Shown here in pieces: positions 28,020-36,335 of a stretch of 56,743 nt of DNA. Location of the stretch: NCBI GenBank assembly GCA_944325705.1, contig CALVBB010000014.1:1-56743 (forward strand), written 5' to 3'. The stretch is from Candidatus Gastranaerophilales bacterium. Its GTDB lineage: Bacteria > Cyanobacteriota > Vampirovibrionia > Gastranaerophilales > Gastranaerophilaceae. Within the stretch, counting starts at the first letter, position 1; every line of letters starts with the position of its first letter. Made by a program: the position numbers and the translations under genes. The notes beneath the pieces were generated by a model. The model was not told the DNA's origin and made no database searches. It worked only from the letters and a program-made list of their open reading frames with translations.

Positions 28020-29408
28020 CTAGGCAATGTATTTTTGAACAGTTTCCCTGTCAAAAACTTCAATACTTTCTGCAGAATGTATAAATATCATGCAGGAAAT
28101 AAGCGATTTGAGGGTTTCAAAATCAGAAAATGCCATTTTGTTGCGCAAATCTTCCATATTATTTGCAAGAAATTCCATTATAATTGTTTTGTTATCATAT
28201 ACAAGGCTCGAAAAATAGTCAAAAATTTCTTTGGTTTTGACCCCCTCAAGATAAATTATATCAGGCGATTGAAACTCAATAAATCTGGAGGCTTTGTCCA
28301 TATTAAAGCTTATGTTTTCATTCAATTCGCACTGGTTAACCCCTTGAAGATGATATTTTGCAATGCTTTCAAGCGTCATAATATTTTTATTTTTGTTTTT
28401 AGAAGCGCATTCCTGCAAAATTGAGTAGATTATATGGGTTTTTCCGCTCAAAGGGGAGCCGCAAACAAGAATTATTCCAGACTCAGCCAGCGCGTTGTTG
28501 ATAATCTTAAGCTGTTTTTCGGATTTTATAATTGCTTTGAGGCTTTTAGGCGGTTTGTAGATTTTGAGGAAAACCCTTTCTCCCATAATGGTCGGAAAAG
28601 TGGAAATGCTTGTAGTAACAGGCATTTCGTCAACTTTAAAACTCAATTTCCCCAGCTGTGGCACCTCGGAAACAGAAGGATCAAGTTCCGCAAGAATTTT
28701 TAACTTTGCAATAAAAGAGGCTGTGAGAACTTTCGGGATAATCCCTCTATTAAAAAGTTCGCCTTCTTTTTTAAAGTTTACGCCCAATCCCTCATCGTCC
28801 TGCTGGAAAGTTATTTCGTGAACTTTTTCCAGAATGGCCTGTTTCAGGATTGCACGGATAATCTTCTGGATGTGATTATCGCTCAAGTCCTCGCTGTGAA
28901 GTTCATCTCTCCAGTCAAATCCAATGTATTCACTGTTTGTATAAATTTCGCCGACTGTAGAAGAATTCCGGTAGCACTCGTCAATTTTCTTGAGAATACT
29001 AGTTTCAGAAGCTATTACCGGTTCAATTGAGCACGCCGCAGTTTCAACAACTTTGTCTATTGCAAACAGGTCAAGCGGATCTGCCATTGCAACTGTCAGC
29101 GTATCTTCTATTTTAAAAAGAGGTATAATCCTGTATCTTCTGGCGTCGGCTGAGCTAATGTATTTAAGGCAGTTTGCATCGAGGGTATAATCCTCAAGAT
29201 TTACAGATGGGATATGCAGCTTTGATTCCAGAAATTTTATAAGGGTATCTTCAGTGAGAGTTCCTGAATTAATAAGTGCCTGCCCGATATTAATATTCTG
29301 GGCACCGGCAATTTCTTCCGCCTGTTCAATTGTTTCATAAGGGACAAGACCGGCTCTTACAAGATCGTATTTGAGTTTTTCTAAAGTTTTATTGGTAATT
29401 GTTTCCAT
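28020..29408 (-). CDS. Degenerate PilB/GspE-like ATPase
   Basis: 462 residues. The N-terminal region (about 10-145) resembles the type II secretion E / MshEN domain. Residues 180-455 follow the PilB/GspE core: FPTIMGERVFLKI, Walker A GSPLSGKT (317-324), and a sequence matching the Asp-box region. Walker B reads DIIYLEGVKTKE where active enzymes have a GEIRD-type motif, and the His-box (STLHTN) is replaced by IMEFLAN. The tetracysteine zinc motif is missing. It probably binds nucleotide but may not be an assembly motor. It lies two bases after the CheY-like gene. Confidence 0.7.
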   Translation of the reverse strand: METITNKTLEKLKYDLVRAGLVPYETIEQAEEIAGAQNINIGQALINSGTLTEDTLIKFLESKLHIPSVNLEDYTLDANCLKYISSADARRYRIIPLFKIEDTLTVAMADPLDLFAIDKVVETAACSIEPVIASETSILKKIDECYRNSSTVGEIYTNSEYIGFDWRDELHSEDLSDNHIQKIIRAILKQAILEKVHEITFQQDDEGLGVNFKKEGELFNRGIIPKVLTASFIAKLKILAELDPSVSEVPQLGKLSFKVDEMPVTTSISTFPTIMGERVFLKIYKPPKSLKAIIKSEKQLKIINNALAESGIILVCGSPLSGKTHIIYSILQECASKNKNKNIMTLESIAKYHLQGVNQCELNENISFNMDKASRFIEFQSPDIIYLEGVKTKEIFDYFSSLVYDNKTIIMEFLANNMEDLRNKMAFSDFETLKSLISCMIFIHSAESIEVFDRETVQKYIA

Positions 29409-29410
29409 TC

Positions 29411-29779
29411 TTATTCCTGTTTCAAATACTGATTAACTTTTTCCACAACAGCATCAAGTTCAAAGGGTTTTGTAATATATTCATCGGCACCGGTTTCTTC
29501 GCCTATAAGTTTGTCCTCTTCCTGCGAACGTGCAGTAATCATAAGTATAGGAATATTCTGATACTTTTTATCATATTTCAAAAGTCTGCTGATTTTGTAG
29601 CCGTTAATTTTCGGCATCATAACGTCAAGAATTATCAAATCCGGCATAAGCTCTTTTGCAAGTTTAAGGCCGTCCTCGCCGTTATATGCGCAATAGCAGG
29701 TGTAATCAGCGGTTTCGAGTACAAATTTTAAACTTTCTACAATATCCTGTTCATCATCTACAATGAGAATCTTTTTCAT
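29411..29779 (-). CDS. CheY-like single-domain response regulator
   Basis: 122 residues, a receiver domain only. The acidic pair Asp8-Asp9, phosphoacceptor Asp52 (ILDVMMP), Thr82 and Lys104 (TKPF) are all present, so it should be phosphorylatable. It has no output domain. It is followed two bases later by the PilB-like ATPase, and a histidine kinase is divergently encoded 178 bases away, so the three may form a signalling unit acting on pilus function (inference from context). The ribosome binding site is GGGGA. Confidence 0.9.
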   Translation of the reverse strand: MKKILIVDDEQDIVESLKFVLETADYTCYCAYNGEDGLKLAKELMPDLIILDVMMPKINGYKISRLLKYDKKYQNIPILMITARSQEEDKLIGEETGADEYITKPFELDAVVEKVNQYLKQE

Positions 29780-29826
29780 AATTTCCCCTAGCCTTAAATA
29801 AAAACAAACGATTATTCCGTAATTTC

Positions 29827-29855
29827 ATTATAGCATGCAGAAAAGTATCTTGCAA
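29827..29855 (-). promoter_or_regulatory. Promoter of the CheY-PilB-like operon
   Basis: TTGCAA (29850-29855), 17-base spacer ending in TGC, TATAAT (29827-29832): a strong extended -10 promoter on the minus strand. Confidence 0.7.
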
Positions 29856-29921
29856 GGCGATGAGGCGATAAGCGTATAACGGATTTGCTAATAATACGTC
29901 TAAACGACATTTCTTAACAAT

Positions 29922-29949
29922 TTGCCATCCGCGGTATTACTGCTAACAT
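29922..29949 (+). promoter_or_regulatory. Leaderless-type promoter of the histidine kinase
   Basis: TTGCCA (29922-29927), 16-base spacer ending in TGC, TAACAT (29944-29949). Only seven bases separate the -10 box from the ATG at 29957, and no ribosome binding site is visible. Confidence 0.5.
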
Positions 29950-29956
29950 TGTTATT

Positions 29957-31669
29957 ATGATAAGGATTTTGTTTGTATCTTCCAGAATTGAAAAAATTAA
30001 CCAGTATCTTGCAATTTTAAACGGCAGCAAATTCAAGCTTGCCGCTCCGGCTGACGAATCTCATATTCTTGATACTGTAAGTATTGCCGCTCCGGATATT
30101 GTTATTCTTGATACACTTAGCACAGGATTTAACTTTAAAAACATCGTTAAAAAGCTGAAACCTTATACAGAAAACACTGTTATTCTCCTCCTCACGGGCA
30201 ATGACTTTAACGACAGAGAGTTAATCAAATACGCAAACGCATTCCTGCAGGATGATTTCTCGGATGAAATGATTTTAAATACTATAAATATGAACCTCCG
30301 GACACGAGAATCCCTTGAAAGACTTTCTAATACAAACAAAGATCTTGCAGACAGCCTTTACCGCCTGAATGCGCTCTACAGCACAAGTTCACAGTTTGCA
30401 GGAACCCTTGATAAGAAAAAACTCATTAATTTTATGATAGAAGGCATTGATAAGGCTTTGAGCTTTTCGCTCACCTGCACTCTGTCTTTCTGCACGGAAG
30501 AAGAACCTGTTTTGCTTATAAATTCACTGTACGAACTCTCTGACGAAATCTTAAGCGCGCTTAAGCTCAGAACTGTTTATCATTATAAAGCGCTGTTTGA
30601 AGGTAAAACACTACCTTATGACCTCGACATAAATAATTTAAAAGTAGTAAAACATATTAAATATCCGGCAAACAGATTTACATTCACACTTTTCCAGTTT
30701 GACAACATGTTTGCACCGGTAAGCCTCGGCGATAACTTTTTCGGCTGTGTGGAAATATTTAAGGATGCGCCGTTTTCAGCAGAAGATGCCACCTGCTTCC
30801 AGACTATTGCCCAGCAGGTTACGCTGCCATTGAAAAGCGCTACGCTTTACCAGGAAATTAAGGAAACAAACCTTAAGCTTGAAAAACTGGAGCGGCTTAA
30901 ATCTGAATTTATCTCAATAGTTTCGCATGAACTGAGAACGCCGCTTACATCCATTAAAAACTCGCTGGATATTTTATTAAGCGGACGATGCGGAGAGGTT
31001 ACTGAAGCTTCCGACAAATTCCTATCAATGGCAAAACGCAACGTCCAAAGGCTTTCCGGAATTATAAATGACCTGCTTGACCTTTCAAAAATCGAAGCCG
31101 GCAAAATGGATTTTCATTTCAAAAATATCAATATAAATTCTGTTATAGAGTATGTAAAATCTGCACTCTCGGTTGTTGCTAAAGAAAAGGGGCTTAGCTT
31201 ACTAACAGAAGAATGCGAAAACCTGCCTGAGATTTATGCTGACTCCCAGCGACTAGAACAGGTGCTCACAAACCTTGTGTCAAATGCTATAAAATTCACA
31301 CCGGAAGGAAGGAGTATTATAATAAAATCAAGACTTATGAACGCCGGAGATTTGATATACAATGAATGTTTTGCAGATATAATGAAAAAACTTGAAGGCG
31401 ACTGCGTAGTGGTATCAGTTCAGGATGAGGGCATTGGAATTGCGGAAAAAGATCTTCTGCACGTATTTGACAAATTTGCCCAGATAGAGAACTCGCTTTC
31501 ACGCAAAGTCGGCGGCTCGGGGCTTGGGCTTCCTATTGCAAAACAGCTTCTGGAAGCCCATAATGGCGCCATCTGGTGCGACAGCAAGCCTGATTGCGGC
31601 TCAACTTTCTATTTTGCAATACCGGTTGAAAAGGTACTCGCTCCTGCCGGAACGATGTTAGTACGTTAA
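29957..31669 (+). CDS. Histidine kinase with N-terminal receiver-like domain and GAF-like domain
   Basis: 570 residues, no membrane segment. Residues 1-115 have a receiver fold with Asp52 (VILDT), but the acidic pair is replaced by SSRIE and the conserved lysine is missing, so phosphorylation there is doubtful. Residues 135-300 look GAF-like. The HisKA box SEFISIVSHELRTPL carries His324. The HATPase domain has N (LVSNAIKF), G1 (DEGIGI), F (FDKFAQ) and G2 (GGSGLGLPI) boxes. It is a soluble sensor kinase, and the CheY-like protein divergently encoded nearby is a plausible partner. Confidence 0.9.
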   Translation: MIRILFVSSRIEKINQYLAILNGSKFKLAAPADESHILDTVSIAAPDIVILDTLSTGFNFKNIVKKLKPYTENTVILLLTGNDFNDRELIKYANAFLQDDFSDEMILNTINMNLRTRESLERLSNTNKDLADSLYRLNALYSTSSQFAGTLDKKKLINFMIEGIDKALSFSLTCTLSFCTEEEPVLLINSLYELSDEILSALKLRTVYHYKALFEGKTLPYDLDINNLKVVKHIKYPANRFTFTLFQFDNMFAPVSLGDNFFGCVEIFKDAPFSAEDATCFQTIAQQVTLPLKSATLYQEIKETNLKLEKLERLKSEFISIVSHELRTPLTSIKNSLDILLSGRCGEVTEASDKFLSMAKRNVQRLSGIINDLLDLSKIEAGKMDFHFKNININSVIEYVKSALSVVAKEKGLSLLTEECENLPEIYADSQRLEQVLTNLVSNAIKFTPEGRSIIIKSRLMNAGDLIYNECFADIMKKLEGDCVVVSVQDEGIGIAEKDLLHVFDKFAQIENSLSRKVGGSGLGLPIAKQLLEAHNGAIWCDSKPDCGSTFYFAIPVEKVLAPAGTMLVR

Positions 31670-32149
31670 GACGTTAAGTGCAACAATAAGTGAAGAGTTC
31701 TCTATTGCCTTCTCTCCTTGAGATACTAAGTGAACCGCTGAGCCTGCGAAGTGTGTGACCCTGTATGCCTTGTGCCTTCGCCCTCTCTCATTGTGAGAGG
31801 GCAGAATTACTTAATGAACGAAGTGAATTTAGTAATTCGGGTGAGGGTAAACCCTCCGGTGGTGCGCACCACCTCCCTTAAAAATGGAGGTTGGCCAATG
31901 GTAGGTAAGATTTACTAATCCGACCTGCTTTTTATAAACCCTTCAACTATTCACCTGTTCAACTTTATTGGGCAGGTATGCCCGACTGACATTGCCTTTT
32001 ATTGCACTCAACGTCCTAACGTATTAACTTCTTTCCCATAATGTAAACATTTATTTACAAAACCCGGTATAAATTAAAGTTTTATGCGCATAGTGCCGTC
32101 ATAGAATGTGTATCAAAGTATGATATAAGAAAGGAAAAAGCTTTAAGGT
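31670..32149. other. 480-base gap with mosaic repeat fragments
   Basis: No convincing gene. It holds a perfect hairpin GCCCTCTC / GAGAGGGC (31780-31802), a repeat unit at 31849-31906 found inverted at 36536-36594, the 16-base motif GATTTACTAATCCGAC (31909-31924, also at 53348-53363), and an inverted relative of the module starting GTCGGGCATACC at 33964. The last 80 bases probably carry the promoter of the next gene. Confidence 0.7.
31849..31906. repeat. Dispersed intergenic repeat unit, copy 1
   Basis: It matches the reverse complement of 36536-36594, sharing AACCCTCCGG, CTTAAAAATGGAGGTT and GCCAATGGTAGGT. The sequence between the shared blocks differs. Confidence 0.75.
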
Positions 32150-33946
32150 ATGGGTTTAGCAGCGTCACAGGCAAGATTGTTGAGCATAACCTCAAGATTA
32201 TCTGATAACGAACTCCGTTCTCAGACAATCACCAATGCGAAAATGGCGCTTGCATCACGTACCTCAAATGCGAGTGCCGAATATATGGATGCGCTCAGTT
32301 CAACAAAGCTGATGTTTTCGACTTACGACGCATCCGGAAATAAAATGACACAGCAGCTCAGTGCTGTATCACTTTCCACTTATGCAGAACTTAAGAATCA
32401 GTACGGCGTAATAAATAATGCCGGACAGATTATGGTGAGTGAACTTGACGCGGCGAATTATCTGGCAAGTGCAACCCTTGCGGATTTTCTTGAGAAATAC
32501 GGCGTGGCGGAAGCAACAAGAACAGATAAAGAAAACCCTGAATATATAGATCAGGCAACCTACATCTGGGGCCCTGACTGGAAAACCTGGCAGGCAGGCG
32601 GAACAACAGATGCTCCGGGAGGCTTGAACGGCAGAGAGCCGCAGCAGCCGGATTATACGAAAGTTACTGAAACAAGAAACCCTAACAGCGAACTGTATAC
32701 TAAATTCCGTAACGCTTCAGCTTCTTGTTATAGTAATGCGATGGTTGCTGGTAGTCCTGGATGTTATCTGCATGTTCTGGCACATTTGCTCGATTTGACA
32801 GCAGAAGCAGCTGCATATACTACAGGTAGTCCTCCTGGGTATCCTAAAATATATAATACTACACTAGGAGATTCTATACATGTTGATGGAAATAAAATAA
32901 CCGGCGCAGCAATTAATAATAGTACGCCAAGCAAATCTCCAGACATGGTACCGGTTTCACAGAAAGTTTGTGAAGATGGCGTTATGGCCGCAGAGGATGA
33001 AGCCGATATGCAGGAACTAATTGATATGACAAATGATCCGTCTACAGATCCTCAGGCTTTGAAAAACAAGCAGCTGTTAAGCAACTATGTGATTGACGCA
33101 GCAGGTAACGCTCAATTAAAAACTTTAAAACAGAAAGTTATTGACCTTTACTATGCTGTTGAAAATAGAAGTGCACTCGGTATTGATTATGAAACTACCT
33201 TGAAAGATGCAATGAGGTCATTTCAGGAAGATATGACACTCCTTGATGTTACTTACACTGTCGAATTAGATATTCCGGCATGGCAGGCAGCCCATGATGA
33301 GTGGGAGGCTGAAATGGAGGAGCAAATCGAAATTCTTAACTCCATGGAGCCTACGATGACTGTAATTGATCTGGAATACACAGACAAGGATGCCGCACAG
33401 TGGTATGTTAACTTATGGCACAGAATGAACGGGCCTTCTGATTATAAGGTTGAACTCGACGGCTTTGAAAACGGTGCGCGTGCCGATGAAAAAACAAAAG
33501 CTGCACTCGGAGAGCAGGAAACAGGAACAACAAGCCCTGCCAATGGTTTGACTTCCGGAGGACAGCTTCTGTGGACTGTTCTTGAGGACGGGTTGTATAA
33601 CAGTCCTGAGTGGCTGCAGGCTGCTCTTGAAAACGGCACTGTAACCCTTGAACGTGTAAACTTCACCGATCCGACCGAAGAAGGTTCCGGACTTGAAGAT
33701 GTTACATGGACTTCAATTCTTTACACCAACGCGACCGATATTTCCGAAGAGCAGGACGAAGCCGCCATTACTAAGGCTGAAATTGAATATCAGGCTACTG
33801 TTAAGGATATTGAATCAAAAGACAAGCAGTATGATAACGTTCTCAAACGCCTTGACACAGAACACAGCGCACTCCAGACAGAATACGATTCGATAAAATC
33901 AATTATCGACAAGCAAATCGAACGACATCTTAAGATGTATTCATAA
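32150..33946 (+). CDS. Large hypothetical protein with coiled-coil C-terminus
   Basis: Not recognised. 598 residues, with no signal peptide or membrane helix. The N-terminus (MGLAASQARLLSITSRL) is amphipathic, and the last 60 residues are a likely coiled coil ending LQTEYDSIKSIIDKQIERH, an end-to-end arrangement reminiscent of secreted filament or flagellar-type proteins. Residues about 190-275 differ from the rest: all three cysteines of the protein are there, and the DNA uses more AT-rich codons, as if inserted or fast-evolving. The AAGG before the ATG is only one base away, so initiation is unclear. Confidence 0.6.
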   Translation: MGLAASQARLLSITSRLSDNELRSQTITNAKMALASRTSNASAEYMDALSSTKLMFSTYDASGNKMTQQLSAVSLSTYAELKNQYGVINNAGQIMVSELDAANYLASATLADFLEKYGVAEATRTDKENPEYIDQATYIWGPDWKTWQAGGTTDAPGGLNGREPQQPDYTKVTETRNPNSELYTKFRNASASCYSNAMVAGSPGCYLHVLAHLLDLTAEAAAYTTGSPPGYPKIYNTTLGDSIHVDGNKITGAAINNSTPSKSPDMVPVSQKVCEDGVMAAEDEADMQELIDMTNDPSTDPQALKNKQLLSNYVIDAAGNAQLKTLKQKVIDLYYAVENRSALGIDYETTLKDAMRSFQEDMTLLDVTYTVELDIPAWQAAHDEWEAEMEEQIEILNSMEPTMTVIDLEYTDKDAAQWYVNLWHRMNGPSDYKVELDGFENGARADEKTKAALGEQETGTTSPANGLTSGGQLLWTVLEDGLYNSPEWLQAALENGTVTLERVNFTDPTEEGSGLEDVTWTSILYTNATDISEEQDEAAITKAEIEYQATVKDIESKDKQYDNVLKRLDTEHSALQTEYDSIKSIIDKQIERHLKMYS

Positions 33947-33963
33947 GGCGGTGGGCGATGGCA

Positions 33964-34140
33964 GTCGGGCATACCAGCCCGACAAAGTTGAACGGGTGAA
34001 AAGTTGAATGGGTGAATGGTTTATCATTAAATATGTCATTCTGAAAAGTCAATCGTTGCAGATTATATGAGATATGACTGCTCAGAATCTCTTTTAGTAA
34101 CATTAGTATTAGTTTTCGAAACGATAGCGTGAGCAGGGCG
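33964..34140. repeat. Dispersed intergenic repeat, copy A (177 bases)
   Basis: It matches 36336-36496 over its whole length with four substitutions and one 16-base insertion, which is a tandem duplication-like CGGGTGAAAAGTTGAA. It begins with the small palindrome GTCGGGCATACCAGCCCGAC. Confidence 0.9.
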
Positions 34141-34169
34141 GGAGCGTGTTGAGAAAATTAATGCTAATG
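34101..34169. repeat. Palindromic element P1
   Basis: Arms CATTAGTATTAGTTTTC (34101-34117) and GAAAATTAATGCTAATG (34153-34169) pair over 17 positions, with two wobble pairs, around a 35-base loop. A related element with a homologous loop lies inverted at 53238-53311. Confidence 0.75.
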
Positions 34170-34297
34170 AACCCTTCTCTCCTCACCCTTTTTAGTGTCT
34201 TAACGTCTTTTATTAAGTTTATATAAAGTTTCTGCGCCACTCCGCTTTTCATGTGGTAAACTCTTATTATACCGGTACATGGAAAAAGGAGAGAAAT

Positions 34298-35422
34298 ATG
34301 ATACCTATTTTAGATTCAAAACGTCAGTACGCCACAATCGGCGCAGAAGTTGAAAAAGCGGTCTGCGAAGTCCTCAGATCCGGTTCTTATATCCTCGGGC
34401 CAAACACAAAAGCTCTTGAAAAAGAACTCGCTGACTTTATCGGCTGTAAATATACTGTTGGACTTAATTCCGGTACTGACGCGCTTCATCTTGCTCTAAG
34501 AGCTCTTAATATAGGCGCTGGCGATGAAGTTATTACCGTTGCATTTACTTTTGTCGCAACTACTGAAGCTATCGGAATTGTCGGCGCAAAACCTGTTTTT
34601 GTTGATATTGATGCAGATACTTTCAACATGGATGCTTCAAAGCTTGAAGCTGCCATTACTCCGCGTACAAAAGCGATTATTCCTGTTCACCTCTACGGAC
34701 AGCCTTGCGATATGGATACAATTATGACTGTTGCGAAAAAGCATAACCTTCACGTTATTGAGGACTGCTGTCAGGCAATCGGTGCCCTTTATAAAGGCAA
34801 AATGGTCGGAACTTTTGGCGAGTTTGGCTGTCTGAGCTTCTATCCGACTAAAAACCTCGGCGGCATGGGTGATGGCGGACTTATTATGACTAACGATGAA
34901 AAACTCCGCGACAGAGTTGTTGCTCTCAGAAACCACGGCGGTGCCATTCGTTATCATCATGACGAAATCGGTGTTAACAGCAGACTGGATGAAATTCAGG
35001 CAGCAATCCTCCGCGTTAAGCTTCCTCATGTAAAAGAATGGAACGAAAAACGCCGCGAACACGCTTACTATTACAATAAACTTTTCGCAGACTGCGCTGA
35101 TATTCAAACTCCGAAAGAACTTAAAGACACTTACTGTGTTTACCACCAGTACACTGTAAAAATTCCTAACCGCGATGAGGTTCATAAAATGCTTCAGGAA
35201 AACGGTATAGGTGCAATGCTTTATTATCCTATCCCGCTTCACCTGCAGAAGGTTCATGAATACCTCGGCGTTGGCAAAGGCTCGCTGCCGGTAACCGAAA
35301 AAAATACAGAACTCGTGGTTTCACTCCCTATGTTCCCTGAGATTACCGAAGAAGAACAGAGGACAGTTGCAAAAACTCTGATTGACTGTATTGAAAAATC
35401 TAAATCGCTTGTTAAAGCTTAA
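34298..35422 (+). CDS. DegT/DnrJ/EryC1/StrS-family PLP aminotransferase
   Basis: 374 residues from ATG 34298 (AAGGAG); GTG 34253 precedes the ribosome binding site. The fold-type I sugar aminotransferase signature is complete: SGSYILGPNTKALEKELA, GLNSGTDALHLAL, PVHLYGQPCDMD, EDCCQAIGALYKG and the PLP-binding lysine in FYPTKNLGG. The family aminates nucleotide-linked keto-sugars for O-antigen, capsule or glycoprotein glycans. The sugar cannot be named, and no sugar-nucleotide genes are adjacent. It probably feeds cell-surface glycans made by the glycosyltransferases elsewhere in the window. Confidence 0.92.
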   Translation: MIPILDSKRQYATIGAEVEKAVCEVLRSGSYILGPNTKALEKELADFIGCKYTVGLNSGTDALHLALRALNIGAGDEVITVAFTFVATTEAIGIVGAKPVFVDIDADTFNMDASKLEAAITPRTKAIIPVHLYGQPCDMDTIMTVAKKHNLHVIEDCCQAIGALYKGKMVGTFGEFGCLSFYPTKNLGGMGDGGLIMTNDEKLRDRVVALRNHGGAIRYHHDEIGVNSRLDEIQAAILRVKLPHVKEWNEKRREHAYYYNKLFADCADIQTPKELKDTYCVYHQYTVKIPNRDEVHKMLQENGIGAMLYYPIPLHLQKVHEYLGVGKGSLPVTEKNTELVVSLPMFPEITEEEQRTVAKTLIDCIEKSKSLVKA

Positions 35423-35441
35423 ACCTCACTATTAAAATACT

Positions 35442-35475
35442 AAACAGCCTCTGTAATATACAGAGGCTGTTTTTT
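35442..35475. terminator. Bidirectional terminator
   Basis: Stem AACAGCCTCTGT / ACAGAGGCTGTT with a five-base loop and a T-run on the plus strand. It separates the aminotransferase from the convergent 114-residue gene. Confidence 0.85.
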
Positions 35476-35482
35476 ATATCTA

Positions 35483-35827
35483 TTATCCTGCAAGGTTTAA
35501 ATTATGCCCTGCACTCATTTGCTGTTCCCATGTTCCGTTAAGATGGGTTCCTCTCATCGGATCAAGACCAGTTACATTGTACCACCCCATAGATGTAAAG
35601 GCGTCTTTTAATGAAAATCCCATTGTGATAGAGCCGAACTGTGCATCATAAGGTGTCGCCGTTGCCTGTGTTTGCGTTGTCCTTCCTGGCGTAAGCGGAT
35701 TTGTCGCAGGATCCTGAATTCGTGTACCGCTCTCTGCTGCTGCAGCAGAATAGCTTGCTATTGCTTCTGACGCCTCGCTTTTCGGTGCGCCAACCGCATT
35801 AATCCTCATGTTATCGTTTGGATTCAT
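35483..35827 (-). CDS. Hypothetical 114-residue Ala/Thr-rich protein
   Basis: Not recognised. The start at 35827 has AAAGG and AAAAAGG upstream. The first 60 residues are low-complexity (Ala, Thr, Ser, Gln; SYSAAAAESG), and the second half contains FGSITMGFSLKDAFTSMGWYN and ends AGHNLNLAG. There is no signal peptide or membrane segment. It shares a terminator with the aminotransferase gene. Confidence 0.55.
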   Translation of the reverse strand: MNPNDNMRINAVGAPKSEASEAIASYSAAAAESGTRIQDPATNPLTPGRTTQTQATATPYDAQFGSITMGFSLKDAFTSMGWYNVTGLDPMRGTHLNGTWEQQMSAGHNLNLAG

Positions 35828-35999
35828 GATATATGCCTTTTTCCTTTATACTCTTATATATATAAAGTATATACTCTTGAGAAAATTGCTAATTAAAGCC
35901 AGGGGTAGTTTACATTTATTAACAAAAATATGTAAATCTTACTTTTGTTAATAACATACCCAAAATAATGTAATAATAACGCAATATTAAGTTTTGTAA

Positions 36000-36016
36000 A
36001 GTGTAAAATCTACACT
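36000..36016. repeat. Inverted motif AGTGT-N7-ACACT, first copy
   Basis: AGTGTAAAATCTACACT. The same AGTGT-N7-ACACT form recurs at 36109-36125, on the other side of the promoter at 36064-36092. Confidence 0.6.
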
Positions 36017-36063
36017 ATATTGCGGATTTTCAAGAATTTTATAAAATTTATCTGATTATTTAG

Positions 36064-36092
36064 TTGACATTTAAAATGTTATGTGTAATAAT
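36064..36092 (+). promoter_or_regulatory. Strong promoter in front of the small-RNA candidate
   Basis: Perfect TTGACA (36064-36069), 17-base spacer ending in TGT, AATAAT (36087-36092); with a 16-base spacer the box reads TAATAA. No protein gene follows. Confidence 0.65.
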
Positions 36093-36098
36093 AAGTAC

Positions 36099-36238
36099 AT
36101 AAGATTTAAGTGTAGTCGAAACACTAAATATAAATAGATTCATTAACCCCAAAAACATATAAACTCCTAAATAATAAACACTAAAAGAGACCATTAGGAT
36201 GCAGAAAACGACCCACTCAGAAATGAGTGGTTTTTTTT
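36099..36238 (+). ncRNA. Candidate small RNA of about 140 nucleotides
   Basis: Bounded by the promoter at 36064-36092 and a perfect terminator at 36213-36238. The 5' end can form a hairpin AGTGT / ACACT (36109-36125); the middle is A-rich and probably unstructured. The only start codon of note gives a 15-codon reading frame running into the terminator, without a good ribosome binding site. I see no match to 6S RNA, SRP RNA, tmRNA or RNase P features. Confidence 0.5.
36213..36238 (+). terminator. Intrinsic terminator with GAAA tetraloop
   Basis: Seven-base stem CCACTCA / TGAGTGG closed by a GAAA loop and followed by eight T. The nearest upstream plus-strand gene ends at 35422 and already has its own terminator. 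Confidence 0.85.
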
Positions 36239-36335
36239 ACGTCTAATCGGGATATTCCCTGTGTGCCTCCAGCGGGTGGTAAAAACTCTGATTACGTGTA
36301 GTTTGTACAATTTATATTGAAGGAGATGGGGCTTT

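Noticed and set aside
32690-32980. Diversity-generating retroelement target in the 598-residue protein
   Set aside because: No reverse transcriptase, template repeat or adenine-biased variable repeat is visible in the window.
36099-36238. Small-RNA candidate as 6S, SRP or tracr-like RNA
   Set aside because: No long closed rod, no SRP apical motif and no CRISPR partner; identity left open.
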